Below are positions 18,036 through 27,207 of a DNA stretch of 64,000 nucleotides, piece after piece. The stretch comes from Tenggerimyces flavus (GTDB taxonomy: Bacteria; Actinomycetota; Actinomycetes; Propionibacteriales; Actinopolymorphaceae). The stretch is taken from positions 8,347,420 through 8,411,419 of the forward strand of contig NZ_JAFBCM010000001.1 of assembly GCF_016907715.1 (NCBI RefSeq), given 5' to 3'. The notes below the pieces were generated by a model, which was not told the origin of the DNA, searched no databases, and saw only the letters and a program-made list of their open reading frames with translations. How positions within the stretch are numbered: position 1 is the stretch's first letter; each line of letters begins with the position of its first letter. The position numbers were made by a program, and so were the translations under genes.

Positions 18036-18181
18036 TCACGCGTTGGTCCGGGCGGCGAACAGCTCGAGGTAGCGCGGGTTGTAGAACAGGCCGAGCACGT
18101 TGCCGAACGGGTCGATGACCGACGCGGTGACGAAGCCCGATCCGGGGGCGCCCTGCTCGGCGATCGGCTCGTGCTCGGTGG
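18036..18181 (-). pseudogene. remnant of a VOC family gene (3' end only)
   Basis: Reading the minus strand gives a recognisable VOC C-terminus, GSGFVTASVIDPFGNVLGLF followed by YNPRYLE and a stop at 18036. There is no start codon or upstream half; the reading frame just runs into the region antisense to the lipoprotein gene. It is most simply the end of a former VOC gene truncated when the lipoprotein gene region arrived. Confidence 0.55.
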
Positions 18182-18275
18182 TTGATAGCGAGGGAGTTTC
18201 CGGATTCGCCGGTATGCCCCGAGTTGGGAGGGTCGGGACTGGACTCGTCCGACCATCCACAGGGGGAAGCTCACC

Positions 18276-19796
18276 ATGGGCACATCGCGACTTCGGGTCG
18301 TCGCCGCACTCACCACCTGCGCGGCGCTCGTCGTCCTCACCGCGTGCGGCGGTGGGAACCAACCGACGACCACCGACCAGCCGAACCAGCCGAACCAGCC
18401 CGGCAATCCGACCACCCAGTCCGAGGCCGTCGCGAGGTACGGCCTGCCGGCGGTCAAGGACCCGAAGACCACGTACCAGCCGGACGTCGTCTTCATCGAC
18501 AACGGCCCCGAGGCGATCAGGTCGGTCGCGCCCAACGGTCTGGTCTGGACCCTCGACGCCGGCGCCCGGGGAGTCAGCGACCTCGAACCCGGAAAGATCA
18601 TGTTCGCGAGCCAACGCGCGGTCGGCCGGGTGATGGACGTGCGCAAGAACGGTGGCGACGTCCAGGTCGACCTGGCCCCGGTCCTCGTCAACGAGATCGT
18701 CAAGGACGGCGTCATCAAGGTCGACAGCCCGCTCGACCTGAACGCGATGACGTTCGACGCCAGCCCGGAAGCGCCGGGAGCGTTCACCGATCTGAGCAAG
18801 AGCGCGACCGCGAGTCCGACGCCCACGTCGCCGCGGAGCCGGCAGCTGCCGGAACGGATCACGCTGCCGGCGCTCCGCCCGGCTGCCATGGTGCAGGGCG
18901 GCCTCCCGCTCCGGGCGCCGAACACCTCGAGTGCCAAGGTCACCCTCGGCAACTGGGAAGCCCAGCTCAAGAAGGACAACCCGAACGAGGTGTCCCTTCA
19001 GCTCCTGCGGAGCGGCAAGCTGGGCGGCGAGACCGTACGCGGAGGCATCACGGTCAAGCTCAAGTGGAGCAACCCGCACGTCCAGGTCAACATGCCGATC
19101 TCGAACGGGCAGGTGTCGAAGTCGTCGTCGTACTCCCTGTCCGGCCTGGAGGCCATCTCCGGCGGCTGGGAGTTCGGCGGCCTGGAACAGAGCAAGGGCC
19201 GGCTCGAGATCCCGATCGACGCCCCGTTCGGCCCGGCGTTCGCGGGTGGGGTCCCGGTGTCGGCGGTCATCAAGGCCAAGGCGATCGTCACGTTCGGGAT
19301 CACGTCGAAGAAGTCGGTGGTGACGGGCCAGATCACGCACCCGATCTCCGGGCCCATCGGCACCGGATCGGCACCGAAGGCCTCGACGCTGGGCAAGCTG
19401 CTCGACGAGGTGCACAACGTCGCGGTCGGACCGCTGGGCGTGGTCTTCGCCTTCGAGTTCAAGGTGATCGTCGGCGTCGGGCTGCCGCAGTTCATCAGCG
19501 GGATCTACGGGAAGATGGTGGTCTCCTGGGGCATGACGCACAGCGGTGGACTCGGGGTGGCGATGTGCGACTCCGCCGTCGTGAACATCAGCTTCTCGGC
19601 CGGCATCGGGGCGAACGTGTCCGCCAACATCCTGAAGGACTTCCCCGGCTCGCTGGACCACGTGCTCACCAAGCGCGCCCGAGAACTCTGGGAGAAGTGG
19701 AAGTCGGGCTTCGACGTGGAACAGTCGCTGCTCAACAGCGGCGACCTGCTCGTCGCCGAGGAGTACGAGCCGAAGATCGCCGCCTGCAAGCCCTAG
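18276..19796 (+). CDS. large lipoprotein of unknown function
   Basis: A 506-residue protein with a lipoprotein signal peptide (lipobox LTAC, Cys24), then a Gln/Pro/Asn/Thr-rich linker (residues 28-45). I do not recognise the rest: it is rich in short beta-like segments (for example GLVWTLDAGARGVSDL and FEFKVIVGVGLP) with few aromatic clusters, and a Pro/Ser/Thr stretch near residue 180. The segment near residues 75-140 could be a small beta domain followed by a longer beta-rich C-terminal domain. AGGGGGAAG lies 6 bases before ATG 18276. It stands alone and ends at repeat copy B. Confidence 0.7.
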   Translation: MGTSRLRVVAALTTCAALVVLTACGGGNQPTTTDQPNQPNQPGNPTTQSEAVARYGLPAVKDPKTTYQPDVVFIDNGPEAIRSVAPNGLVWTLDAGARGVSDLEPGKIMFASQRAVGRVMDVRKNGGDVQVDLAPVLVNEIVKDGVIKVDSPLDLNAMTFDASPEAPGAFTDLSKSATASPTPTSPRSRQLPERITLPALRPAAMVQGGLPLRAPNTSSAKVTLGNWEAQLKKDNPNEVSLQLLRSGKLGGETVRGGITVKLKWSNPHVQVNMPISNGQVSKSSSYSLSGLEAISGGWEFGGLEQSKGRLEIPIDAPFGPAFAGGVPVSAVIKAKAIVTFGITSKKSVVTGQITHPISGPIGTGSAPKASTLGKLLDEVHNVAVGPLGVVFAFEFKVIVGVGLPQFISGIYGKMVVSWGMTHSGGLGVAMCDSAVVNISFSAGIGANVSANILKDFPGSLDHVLTKRARELWEKWKSGFDVEQSLLNSGDLLVAEEYEPKIAACKP

Positions 19797-19915
19797 CCTC
19801 GGGATTTCAGGGGAGCGTCGTTGGTCGCCTTACCCGGCCAGTGGCCCCTCTACCTGGCGTCCACCCCACGTAAAGTGGCCAATGATCATGTAAAAATGAT
19901 CATTGGCCCCCGGGC
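19797..19915. repeat. dispersed palindromic repeat, copy B
   Basis: Core palindrome at 19881-19904 with arms AATGATCATG and AATGATCATT around TAAA (one base departs from symmetry). It is preceded by the module TTACCCGGCCAGTGGCC, then CTACCTGGCGTCCACCCC, in the same order as copies D and E read on the other strand. The outer end CCTCGGGATTTCAGG also matches the ends of D and E, so B looks like an internally shortened member of that subfamily. It lies between convergent genes (lipoprotein and hemB). Confidence 0.85.
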
Positions 19916-19936
19916 GGGCGGGGGAAGGGACGCGGC

Positions 19937-20911
19937 CTAGCGGAGCGTCTGGGCCAGTTCGGTGGCCCAGTACGTCAGCACGATGTCGGCGCCGGCGCGC
20001 TTGATCGAGGTCAGGGCTTCGTGGATCGCGCGCTCGCGGTCGATCCAGCCGTTCGCGGCCGCGGCCTCGATCATCGCGTGCTCGCCGGAGACGTTGTACG
20101 CGGCGACCGGGACGTCGACGACGTCGCTGACGCGGGCGATCACGTCGAGGTAGCCCAGCGCCGGCTTGACCATGACCATGTCGGCGCCCTCTTCGACGTC
20201 CAGCAGCACCTCGCGGATCGCCTCACGGCCGTTCGCCGGGTCCTGCTGGTACGCCTTGCGGTCCCCCGTCAGCGACGACTCGACCGCCTCGCGGAACGGG
20301 CCGAAGAACGCCGACGCATACTTCGCCGAGTACGCCAGCAGCGAAACGTCCGTACGGCCGGCGGCATCCAGAGCCGACCGGACGAAGCCGACCTGGCCGT
20401 CCATCATCCCGCTCGGCGCCACCACGTGCACCCCAGCGGAAGCCTGCGCCAGCGCCATCTCCGCGTACAGAGCGAGCGTCGCGTCGTTGTCGACCGAACC
20501 GTCAGCGGCCAGCACCCCGCAGTGCCCGTGCGAGGTGAACTCGTCCAGGCAGAGGTCGGCCATGACGACCGTGTCGTGCCCGACCTCCGACACGACCTCG
20601 CGGATCGCGCGGTTGAGGATCCCGTCGGGATCGATGCCCCCGGAGCCGGTGGCGTCCTTCGACGTGGGGATCCCGTAGATCATCAGCCCGCCGACGCCGG
20701 CCTCGACAGCCTCGACCGACGCCTTCCGCAACGTCTCCATCGTGTGCTGCACGACGCCCGGCATCGAGGCGATCGGGACTACCTCCGACGCGCCCTCGCG
20801 GACGAACATCGGCAGGATCAGGTCCGACGGCGCCAGCCTGGTCTCGGCGACGAGGCGCCGCATCGCGGGTGTCGTACGCAGCCGGCGCGGCCGGATCTCG
20901 GGGAACCCCAT
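19937..20911 (-). CDS. hemB: delta-aminolevulinic acid dehydratase HemB
   Basis: A 324-residue porphobilinogen synthase that condenses two 5-aminolevulinate molecules. Schiff-base lysines are in [15 protein letters not shown] and [11 protein letters not shown]; a cysteine-containing [13 protein letters not shown] segment corresponds to the metal-binding region. ATG 20911 ([12 protein letters not shown]) is the family-like start. It is the last gene of the rex-hemACDB set, 11 bases after hemD. Confidence 0.95.
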   Translation of the reverse strand: MGFPEIRPRRLRTTPAMRRLVAETRLAPSDLILPMFVREGASEVVPIASMPGVVQHTMETLRKASVEAVEAGVGGLMIYGIPTSKDATGSGGIDPDGILNRAIREVVSEVGHDTVVMADLCLDEFTSHGHCGVLAADGSVDNDATLALYAEMALAQASAGVHVVAPSGMMDGQVGFVRSALDAAGRTDVSLLAYSAKYASAFFGPFREAVESSLTGDRKAYQQDPANGREAIREVLLDVEEGADMVMVKPALGYLDVIARVSDVVDVPVAAYNVSGEHAMIEAAAANGWIDRERAIHEALTSIKRAGADIVLTYWATELAQTLR

Positions 20912-20922
20912 GTCTTGAGAGC

Positions 20923-22521
20923 CTACTTCCGCCGCCGAGCGGCCGAACGCCGCTCCGACGGCCGGGTCACCGGCTCGCCCGCCTCGAGCTGCGCCAGCCG
21001 TCGCGCCGCGCCGAACTCGGCCAGCGACTCGGCCAGCGTCTCGATCGAGGGCGCAGAAGGCTGGACGTCGACCCGCAGCCCGTGCTCGTCGGCCGTCTTC
21101 GCCGTCTGCTCGCCGATCGCCGCGATCACCGTCGTCGTGTGCGGCTTGCCCGCGATCCCGACGAGGTTGCGCACGGTCGAGCTCGAGGTGAACGCCACCG
21201 CGTCGAACTTGCCGGTCTTGATCGCCTCCCGCACCGGAGCCGGCGGCGGGGCTGCGCGGACGGTCCGGTACGCGGTCACGTCGTCGACCTCCCAGCCCAG
21301 CTCGACCAACCCCGCGACCAGCGTCTCGGTCGCGATGTCGGCGCGCGGCAGGAACACCCGGTTGATCGGGTCGAGGACCCGGTCGTACGGCGGCCACTCG
21401 TCGACCAGCCCGCGCGCGGAGTGGTCCTCCGACGGCACCAGGTCGGGCTTGATGCCCCACGCCTGGATCGCCTCGGCGGTCTTGTCACCCACGGCCGCGA
21501 TCTTCAAGCCGGCGAAGGCGCGCGCGTCGAGCCCGTACTCCTCGAACTTCTCCCGCACCGCGCGCACCGCGTTCACCGACGTGAACGCCACCCACTGGTA
21601 GCGGCCGGTCACCAGCCCGGTGATCGCGCGGTCGAGCTGCTGCGGGTTGCGCGGCGGCTCGACGGAGATCGTCGGCACTTCTTCGGGCACCGCGCCGTAC
21701 TGCCGCAGCAGGTCCGACAGCAGGCCGGCCTGCTCCTTGGTACGGGGCACGAGCACGCGCCAGCCGAACAGCGGCTTGGTCTCGAACCACGACAGCTTGT
21801 CGCGCAGAGCCACGTTCGCGCCGACGATGAGCACGTACGGACCCACCAGCCGTGCGGCCTTGAGGTCCGCGGCGATCGTGTCGAGCGTCCCCGCGACGGT
21901 CTTCTGCTGTGTCGAGGTGCCCGCGACGGTCGCCGACGCGGGCGTCGAGCCGTCCCGGCCGGCCTTCACCAGCAGGTCGACGACGTCCTTGATCGGGTCG
22001 ACCACGCCGGTGAGCACGAGCGTCGCGGTCCCCGCGGCGAGCGTGTCCCAGTCGGGGTCGCCGCCGGTCAGGTCGGCGATCCGCACCTCGCGCACCTTCG
22101 TCGAGGTGAGCGGCGTACCGGAGTACGACGGCACGGCGGTCGCGGCCGACAGCCCTGGCGCCACCTCGAACGGCACGTGGTGCCGCACGATCGCGGCGAC
22201 GTGCTCGGCGGCGTGGCCCTCGACGAACGGGTCGCCCGGGTAGAGCCGGACCACGTGGTCGCCGTCCTTGGCGTGCTTGGCGAGCACCCGGACGACCTCG
22301 GCCGGCGTCGCCGTCTCCTCGGTCAGCTCCAGGCGCATCGCGTCGGCGCGTACGTACGCATGCAGCACGCCTTCGTGCAGCGCGAGATCACCGGCGACGA
22401 CGTCGGCGCGGGCGAGCAGCTCCTGGGCGCGGACGGTGACGAGGGCAGGATCGCCCGGGCCGGCGCCCACGAAGGCCACCGAGCCCACGGGCTTCTTGTT
22501 GCTCTTGTTCTTGGCGGTCAC
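20923..22521 (-). CDS. hemD: HemD: uroporphyrinogen-III synthase fused to a degenerate CobA-like methyltransferase domain
   Basis: A 532-residue two-domain protein. Residues about 12-250 have the SAM-methyltransferase fold of uroporphyrinogen-III C-methyltransferase ([15 protein letters not shown], later [11 protein letters not shown]), and residues about 265-520 are uroporphyrinogen-III synthase ([39 protein letters not shown]). The synthase closes the tetrapyrrole ring. In the methyltransferase half, the usual YDRLV after the first motif and the FGRG following GDP are absent, so methylation may be lost. It overlaps the hemC stop by four bases. Confidence 0.9.
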   Translation of the reverse strand: MTAKNKSNKKPVGSVAFVGAGPGDPALVTVRAQELLARADVVAGDLALHEGVLHAYVRADAMRLELTEETATPAEVVRVLAKHAKDGDHVVRLYPGDPFVEGHAAEHVAAIVRHHVPFEVAPGLSAATAVPSYSGTPLTSTKVREVRIADLTGGDPDWDTLAAGTATLVLTGVVDPIKDVVDLLVKAGRDGSTPASATVAGTSTQQKTVAGTLDTIAADLKAARLVGPYVLIVGANVALRDKLSWFETKPLFGWRVLVPRTKEQAGLLSDLLRQYGAVPEEVPTISVEPPRNPQQLDRAITGLVTGRYQWVAFTSVNAVRAVREKFEEYGLDARAFAGLKIAAVGDKTAEAIQAWGIKPDLVPSEDHSARGLVDEWPPYDRVLDPINRVFLPRADIATETLVAGLVELGWEVDDVTAYRTVRAAPPPAPVREAIKTGKFDAVAFTSSSTVRNLVGIAGKPHTTTVIAAIGEQTAKTADEHGLRVDVQPSAPSIETLAESLAEFGAARRLAQLEAGEPVTRPSERRSAARRRK

Positions 22522-23453
22522 GTGACGCGTTCCTCGATCAACCGGCCAGCACCGTCGGCGAGCAGCTTGGCCGCGACCTTGCGGCCGAGCTCATGAGCCT
22601 CACCGAACGACCCTGACATGGACATACGGACACTTGCGGAGCCGTCTGGTGCGACGGCTATTGCATGCAAGGAGAGCTGTGCATTATCCGGCCCCGGGAG
22701 CACTTGCGCGAATGCTCCCACGGGGGCGGCACAACCCGCCTCCAATTCGGCGAGCAGCGCGCGTTCCGCGGTGACCGCGGCGCGCGTCTCCCGATCCTCC
22801 AGCGGCGCGACGGCGGCGAGCATGCGCTCGTCCCCCGTGCGGCACTCGATCGCCAGCGCGCCCTGCCCCGGCGCCGGCACGAAGGCCGCCGGGTCGAACG
22901 TCTCGGTCACCTCGTCGAGGCGGCCGAGCCGCGCCAAGCCCGCGCGAGCGAGCACGACCGCGTCGTACGCGCCCTCGCGGACCTTCCGGACGCGGGTGTC
23001 GACGTTGCCGCGGATGTCGGCGACCTCGAAGTGGGTCGACTCCTTGGCGAGCAGCCGCAGCTGTGCGGCCCGGCGGGGCGAACCCGTACCGATCCGCGCC
23101 CCCGCGGGCAGCGACTCCAACGTGAGCCCGTCGCGCGCGACCAACACGTCGCGCGGGTCCTCGCGGCCTGGTACGGCAGCGAGCGCGATGGGCTCGATCC
23201 CCTTGCTGGGAAGGTCTTTCAGGGAGTGCACGGCGAGGTCGATCTCCTCGGCGAGCAGCGCGTCGCGCAGCGCGCTCACGAACACTCCCGTGCCACCGAT
23301 CTGGGTGAGCGGCGAGGTCTGGTTGCGGTCGCCCTCGGTGGTCACCTCGACGAGCTCGGCCTCGATGCCGAGGCGTGCGAGCGCGTCGACGATCAGCTGG
23401 CTCTGCGCGAGGGCGAGCGCGCTGCGCCTGGTCCCGATCCGGATCGCGGTCAC
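22518..23453 (-). CDS. hemC: hydroxymethylbilane synthase HemC
   Basis: A 311-residue porphobilinogen deaminase joining four porphobilinogens. It begins with the family motif IRIGTRRSALALAQS; the cofactor-binding cysteine is in ELEAGCAAPVGAFA; the catalytic Asp region is VHSLKDLP. GTG 23453 overlaps the hemA TGA (GTGA), a translationally coupled start. Confidence 0.95.
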   Translation of the reverse strand: MTAIRIGTRRSALALAQSQLIVDALARLGIEAELVEVTTEGDRNQTSPLTQIGGTGVFVSALRDALLAEEIDLAVHSLKDLPSKGIEPIALAAVPGREDPRDVLVARDGLTLESLPAGARIGTGSPRRAAQLRLLAKESTHFEVADIRGNVDTRVRKVREGAYDAVVLARAGLARLGRLDEVTETFDPAAFVPAPGQGALAIECRTGDERMLAAVAPLEDRETRAAVTAERALLAELEAGCAAPVGAFAQVLPGPDNAQLSLHAIAVAPDGSASVRMSMSGSFGEAHELGRKVAAKLLADGAGRLIEERVT

Positions 23454-24787
23454 GAGGTCTCCCCCTCGTTCGGCTGCACCGACTGTGTTTCCGGGATCTG
23501 GGGGTCGGTGAGCGCGTCGACCGCGTTCGGGTCGAGCGCGAACAGCTCGCGCAGCGCGTCGGTGTACGACGTGCCGACCGGCTGCTCGGCAAGCTCCTTC
23601 ACCCTCGTCGTCGGGACGTGCAGGAGCTTGTCGACGACGCGGCGTACGGTCTTCTCCACCTCGGCCCGCTCGCCGGGCGGCAGGTCGGGAACGCGGACGG
23701 CGAGGCGCTGCAGCTCGGCCTCGACGACGCTCGCCGCCATCGTGCGCAGCGCGGTGACGGTCGGCGCGGCGGTCGCGGCCCTGCGGGACGCGGCGTACGC
23801 TGCCGCCTCTTCGGCGACGATCGCGCGAACGGCCTCGATGTCGTCGGTGCGGCCCTCGTCCGCGAGCGCCTCGGCCAGCCTGGCGAGGTCGAGCAGGGCG
23901 ACGCCGGGGAGCGTGCCGACGGCCTCGTCGACGTCGCGCGGCATCGCCAGGTCGAGCACGACGAGCGGCTGGTCTGCCGGGCGACCGGTGGCGGCGGCGC
24001 GGATCAGGTCGGCCTCGATCACCGTGCCGACGGCACCGGTGCAGGAGACCAGCACGTCGGCGCCGGCCGCGGCGGCCGGGAGGTCGGACATCGGGACCGC
24101 ACGACCGCCGACGTTGCCAGCGAGGCGTACGGCGTGCTCGGGCGTGCGGTTGGCGACGACCACGTTCGCCTGGTGCGCGCGGAAGGCGGTCGAGGCGGCG
24201 AGCGCGGCCATGGAGCCGGCGCCGACGACGAGCACCGTACGTTCGACCAACCCGCCCAGCTGGCGCGAGGCGTAGTCGAGCGCGGCCCCCACGATGGACG
24301 CGCCCGCGCGGCCCAGCTCGGTCTCGGTCTGCGCCCGCTTGCCGACGCGCAGGGCGTGCTGGAACAACCCGTTCAGCTCCGGGCCGATCGTCTCGGCGTC
24401 CTGGGCCTGGCGCAGCGACTTCTTGACCTGGCCGAGGATCTGGCTCTCGCCGACCACGAGCGAGTCGAGCCCGCAGACGACCGACAGCAGGTGGCTGACC
24501 GCGCCGTCCTCGTACCGGACGTACAGGTGCGGGGTGAGCTCGGTCAGCGGCACGCCGGAGTGGCTGGCGAGCAACTCGGAGAGCTCCTCGACACCGCCGT
24601 GGAAACGGCTGACCTCGGCGTACACCTCGACCCGGTTGCACGAGGCGAGCAGCGCGGCCTCGCCCACATGGGTCGACGCGGCGGCGTCGGCGAGCAGCTT
24701 GTCGAAACCGTCGCGAGGTGCGGCGACCCGTTCCAGCAGCTCGATCGGCGCGCTGCGGTGGGAGACACCGACAACGAGCACACTCAT
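23450..24787 (-). CDS. hemA: glutamyl-tRNA reductase HemA
   Basis: A 445-residue NADPH-dependent enzyme making glutamate-1-semialdehyde from Glu-tRNA, the committed step of C5 tetrapyrrole synthesis. The catalytic Cys50 is in ASCNRVEVYAE; the NADPH-binding domain carries VVGAGSMAALAA; the C-terminal dimerisation helices follow. The start is five bases after the rex stop, as in other actinomycete rex-hemACD operons. Confidence 0.95.
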   Translation of the reverse strand: MSVLVVGVSHRSAPIELLERVAAPRDGFDKLLADAAASTHVGEAALLASCNRVEVYAEVSRFHGGVEELSELLASHSGVPLTELTPHLYVRYEDGAVSHLLSVVCGLDSLVVGESQILGQVKKSLRQAQDAETIGPELNGLFQHALRVGKRAQTETELGRAGASIVGAALDYASRQLGGLVERTVLVVGAGSMAALAASTAFRAHQANVVVANRTPEHAVRLAGNVGGRAVPMSDLPAAAAGADVLVSCTGAVGTVIEADLIRAAATGRPADQPLVVLDLAMPRDVDEAVGTLPGVALLDLARLAEALADEGRTDDIEAVRAIVAEEAAAYAASRRAATAAPTVTALRTMAASVVEAELQRLAVRVPDLPPGERAEVEKTVRRVVDKLLHVPTTRVKELAEQPVGTSYTDALRELFALDPNAVDALTDPQIPETQSVQPNEGETS

Positions 24788-24792
24788 GGTGG

Positions 24793-25521
24793 CTAGCTCA
24801 CTCCTTCCACGGGCAGGCCTTCGATCCCCGGAACGTGTCCGTTCTGGGAAAGCGCCTTGCGTTGTTCGTGGTAGGCCAGGATCTGCAGCTCGGTGGACAG
24901 GTCGACCTTGCGTACGTCGACGCCCTCCGGGACGGACAGCACGACTGGCGCGAAGTTCAACACGCTGGTGATGCCGGCCTCGACCAGCCGATCGCAGACC
25001 TCCTGCGCCGCGGACGCCGGCGTCGAGATCACGCCGATCGCGACGCCGCTCTCGCGGACGACCTGCTCCAGGTCGCTGTACGGGCGGATCGTGTGGTCAC
25101 CGATCCGCTCGCCGACGCGCTGCGGGTCGGCGTCGAGGAGGGCGACGATGCCGAAGCCCTTGGTCGCGAAGCCGGAGTAGTTGGCGAGCGCGTGGCCCAG
25201 GTTTCCGATGCCGACGATGACGACCGGCCAGTCCTGGGTGAGGCCGATCTCTCGCGCGATCTGGTACCGGAGGTACTCGATGTCGTAACCGACACCTCTG
25301 GTGCCGTACGAGCCCAGGTAGGAGAGGTCCTTGCGGAGCTTCGCGGAGTTGACGCCGGCGGCCCTCGCCAGCTCCTCGCTGGAGGCGGTGGTCGTGCCTC
25401 GTTCGGCCAGCCCGGTGAGCGCGCGCAGGTAGACAGGTAGCCGTGCCACCGTCGCCTCGGGGATCCCTCGGCTGGGGCGCGGGTCGATGTCGGCGGACCT
25501 GCGGGGACGCGACGAGCTCAC
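24793..25521 (-). CDS. rex: redox-sensing transcriptional repressor Rex
   Basis: A 242-residue protein with an N-terminal winged helix (LPVYLRALTGLAERG, SSEELARAAGVNSAKLRKDLSYLG) and a Rossmann domain with VVIVGIGNLGHALANY. Rex binds its operators at low NADH/NAD+ and controls respiratory and heme genes. GTG 25521 is chosen because CCAGGAGAATT precedes it; the ATG/GTG further upstream (25569) lacks a site. A candidate operator lies 59 bases upstream at 25580-25597. Confidence 0.93.
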   Translation of the reverse strand: MSSSRPRRSADIDPRPSRGIPEATVARLPVYLRALTGLAERGTTTASSEELARAAGVNSAKLRKDLSYLGSYGTRGVGYDIEYLRYQIAREIGLTQDWPVVIVGIGNLGHALANYSGFATKGFGIVALLDADPQRVGERIGDHTIRPYSDLEQVVRESGVAIGVISTPASAAQEVCDRLVEAGITSVLNFAPVVLSVPEGVDVRKVDLSTELQILAYHEQRKALSQNGHVPGIEGLPVEGVS

Positions 25522-25579
25522 AATTCTCCTGGGGTTTCCAGCCGGAGCGGCTCGGGCTGGTACGCCCAAGACTAGGACT

Positions 25580-25597
25580 TTGTGAACGTGCGAACAA
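25580..25597. promoter_or_regulatory. candidate Rex operator
   Basis: TTGTGAACGTGCGAACAA resembles the Rex operator TTGTGAA-N4-TTCACAA: the left half is perfect, the right half keeps AACAA only. Its position upstream of rex fits the autoregulation known for this family. Confidence 0.55.
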
Positions 25598-25658
25598 ATT
25601 GAAGCGTTTTAGGTCGCCCTGGCCAGCAAGGACACGGTTCCGCGCTGGTCCGGCGCCG

Positions 25659-25892
25659 TCAGGCGAGGGCGGCGCGGAGGCGTTGCTCGTCGACCCGCCA
25701 GAAGTCGTGCTGCTTGTCGTCGACGTACGTGACCGGGATCTGCTCCCAGAACTTGTCGTACAGCGCCTGGTCCTGCTCGATGTCGACCTCGGCCCACTCT
25801 TCGCCGAGGTCTCCGCAGACCGTCTCGATCACCGTGCGGGCGTCGTCGCAGAGGTGGCAGCCCGGCTTGGAGTACAACGTCACCCTCGCCAT
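25659..25892 (-). CDS. glutaredoxin-like protein
   Basis: A 77-residue thioredoxin-fold protein of the glutaredoxin-related DUF836 type: VTLYSKPGCHLCDDA gives a CxxC motif (Cys11, Cys14), followed by the conserved WAEVDIEQD and IPVTYVDDKQ with the cis-Pro. Probably a small cytoplasmic thiol oxidoreductase. It is transcribed toward the left side, behind the small membrane protein gene and upstream of rex, a neighbourhood common in actinomycetes. Confidence 0.85.
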   Translation of the reverse strand: MARVTLYSKPGCHLCDDARTVIETVCGDLGEEWAEVDIEQDQALYDKFWEQIPVTYVDDKQHDFWRVDEQRLRAALA

Positions 25893-25902
25893 GCTCCGGA
25901 CC

Positions 25903-26367
25903 CTACCTTCGGATCTTGTTGGCTCCCGTGGCGACGGCGGCTGCCACGACGCCGACGCCGAGCCCGATCGCCAGCGCGATGCCGGACGTGTAGCCGTGCA
26001 GCACCAGCTCGCGCAGCGGCGACTCGAACCGTTCGGCCAGGTCAAGGCCCGCCTGCGGCGGGTGGTGGCCGAGCGAGGAGCCGAACGCCCAGAGCAGCTC
26101 GTGCACCGCGATGAGCGAGAGCCCATACAGGCCTCCGGCGACCAGGTGATCCCTGATCGGGGTGGGCGTCCTGCGGAAGATCGCGACCGCGAACCAGAAG
26201 GCGAACGGGGCCAGCGCGAGCACGTAGTAGACCAACGAGCCCTCCGGCTCGATCACGCCCAGGTCGGAGAGGACGGTGCGCGGCAGCCCGAGCGCGATCA
26301 GGGTCACGAGGAGCCAGGCCGGCCACGAGGTGCCGAGGAAGGTGCGGGAACGAAGCGGCTGATTCAT
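25903..26367 (-). CDS. four-helix membrane protein of unknown function
   Basis: A 154-residue protein with four hydrophobic segments (about residues 15-33, 43-64, 75-95, 127-148) and a short charged tail. I do not recognise a family. The stop is 10 bases upstream of the glutaredoxin-like start, so the two are probably co-transcribed. Upstream of it begins the 930-base palindrome-rich non-coding segment. Confidence 0.6.
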   Translation of the reverse strand: MNQPLRSRTFLGTSWPAWLLVTLIALGLPRTVLSDLGVIEPEGSLVYYVLALAPFAFWFAVAIFRRTPTPIRDHLVAGGLYGLSLIAVHELLWAFGSSLGHHPPQAGLDLAERFESPLRELVLHGYTSGIALAIGLGVGVVAAAVATGANKIRR

Positions 26368-26465
26368 GCCTCGAGCGTCGCGTGAATCTTGGCTCGGGTC
26401 GTCCGCTCGGCGGCGTCATCGCGCCTACGCACCTCGACGTAGCGGCCCGCTCGCCTGGCCCGGTT

Positions 26466-26518
26466 TGGGTCGGGGGCACCCTGGTCCGAACCTATGGGAC
26501 CGGGGTGCCCCCGACCCA
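26466..26518. repeat. hairpin repeat, family 2, copy 1 (non-coding)
   Basis: Arms begin TGGGTCGGGGGCACCC and end GGTGCCCCCGACCCA, pairing over 22 positions with one G-T type mismatch, around the loop GAACCTATG. The sequence is nearly identical to the hairpin inside alr at 29566-29620, but the stem pair G-C near the loop is C-G there, a compensatory change. Confidence 0.85.
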
Positions 26519-26566
26519 GCCACACCTCGCCACACCAGCCACCTCGACCCAAGCCACCCTGTCGCG

Positions 26567-26591
26567 TTGGATGAAGGGCACCTTCATCCAA
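26567..26591. repeat. ATGAAGG palindrome, copy 1
   Basis: Perfect 11-base arms TTGGATGAAGG and CCTTCATCCAA around GCA. Same family as 26717-26733, 27208-27232 and 27240-27260. Confidence 0.8.
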
Positions 26592-26623
26592 TAGGCCGGC
26601 CCATCCACCATGTCCCATCAAAC

Positions 26624-26673
26624 TGTGGGGTTCTGGTCGCGACACGCCGGCGTGTCGCGACCAGAACCCCACA
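26624..26673. repeat. perfect 50-bp palindrome without loop
   Basis: The 25 bases from 26624 (TGTGGGGTTCTGGTCG...) are the exact reverse complement of the next 25, with the centre between 26648 and 26649 in CGCC/GGCG. Such loop-free palindromes are prone to deletion in bacteria, so either it is recent or it is maintained. Confidence 0.9.
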
Positions 26674-26716
26674 CTCTCGCGAAGGGCAGAGGGTCCCCTC
26701 ACTCGAGGAGCTTTGT

Positions 26717-26733
26717 ATGAAGGTGCCCTTCAT
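26717..26733. repeat. ATGAAGG palindrome, copy 2
   Basis: Arms ATGAAGG and CCTTCAT around TGC, followed by CCAA as in copy 1 but in the opposite orientation (loop TGC instead of GCA). Confidence 0.7.
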
Positions 26734-26948
26734 CCAAGAGGCTGGCCGATCCGCTGGGTGCGCTGCGCCCGTGATCATGTGCGTGATCGTGAAGCTGAAC
26801 TGGTCGTATACGACGGGTTTGCCTTCATGATCACGCTCATGAGCTTGGCGAAGCCCTTCTGGGTCTGGTGCTGTCTTGGTGCGGTCCTTGATGAGAGCTC
26901 TTCTTGAGGTTGGTGCTCTCGGGGTCTGTGGCGGCGGTCGATGGTGGT

Positions 26949-27058
26949 GGCCGGTCCGGGGCGCGTCAAGGGCGCCGTTTGGACGGGCGCTTCGCGCAGT
27001 TTGCAAACGACGTCGCTTCGCGACCGCGGAGCGGCCCTTGACTCGCCCCGGCCCGGCC
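26949..27058. repeat. 110-bp imperfect inverted repeat
   Basis: Left arm 26949-26973 (GGCCGGTCCGGGGCG...) pairs with right arm 27034-27058 at 23 of 25 positions. The 60-base loop holds smaller symmetric pieces such as GTTTGCAAAC. It could form a large stem-loop in DNA or RNA; no role is known. Confidence 0.75.
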
Positions 27059-27207
27059 ACCTGTTTTTCACGCGCCGCCCCTGCCCCCCGGAACAGGTGT
27101 CCCGGGGGAGGTTTCTTGCTGTTGGGGTTTGCTGCCGTGCTTGCGTCGCTTGTTGGCCCTCGGTCTCTTGTGGCTCAGATGACGCCGGGCCTTCCGTCCC
27201 CGCTGTT

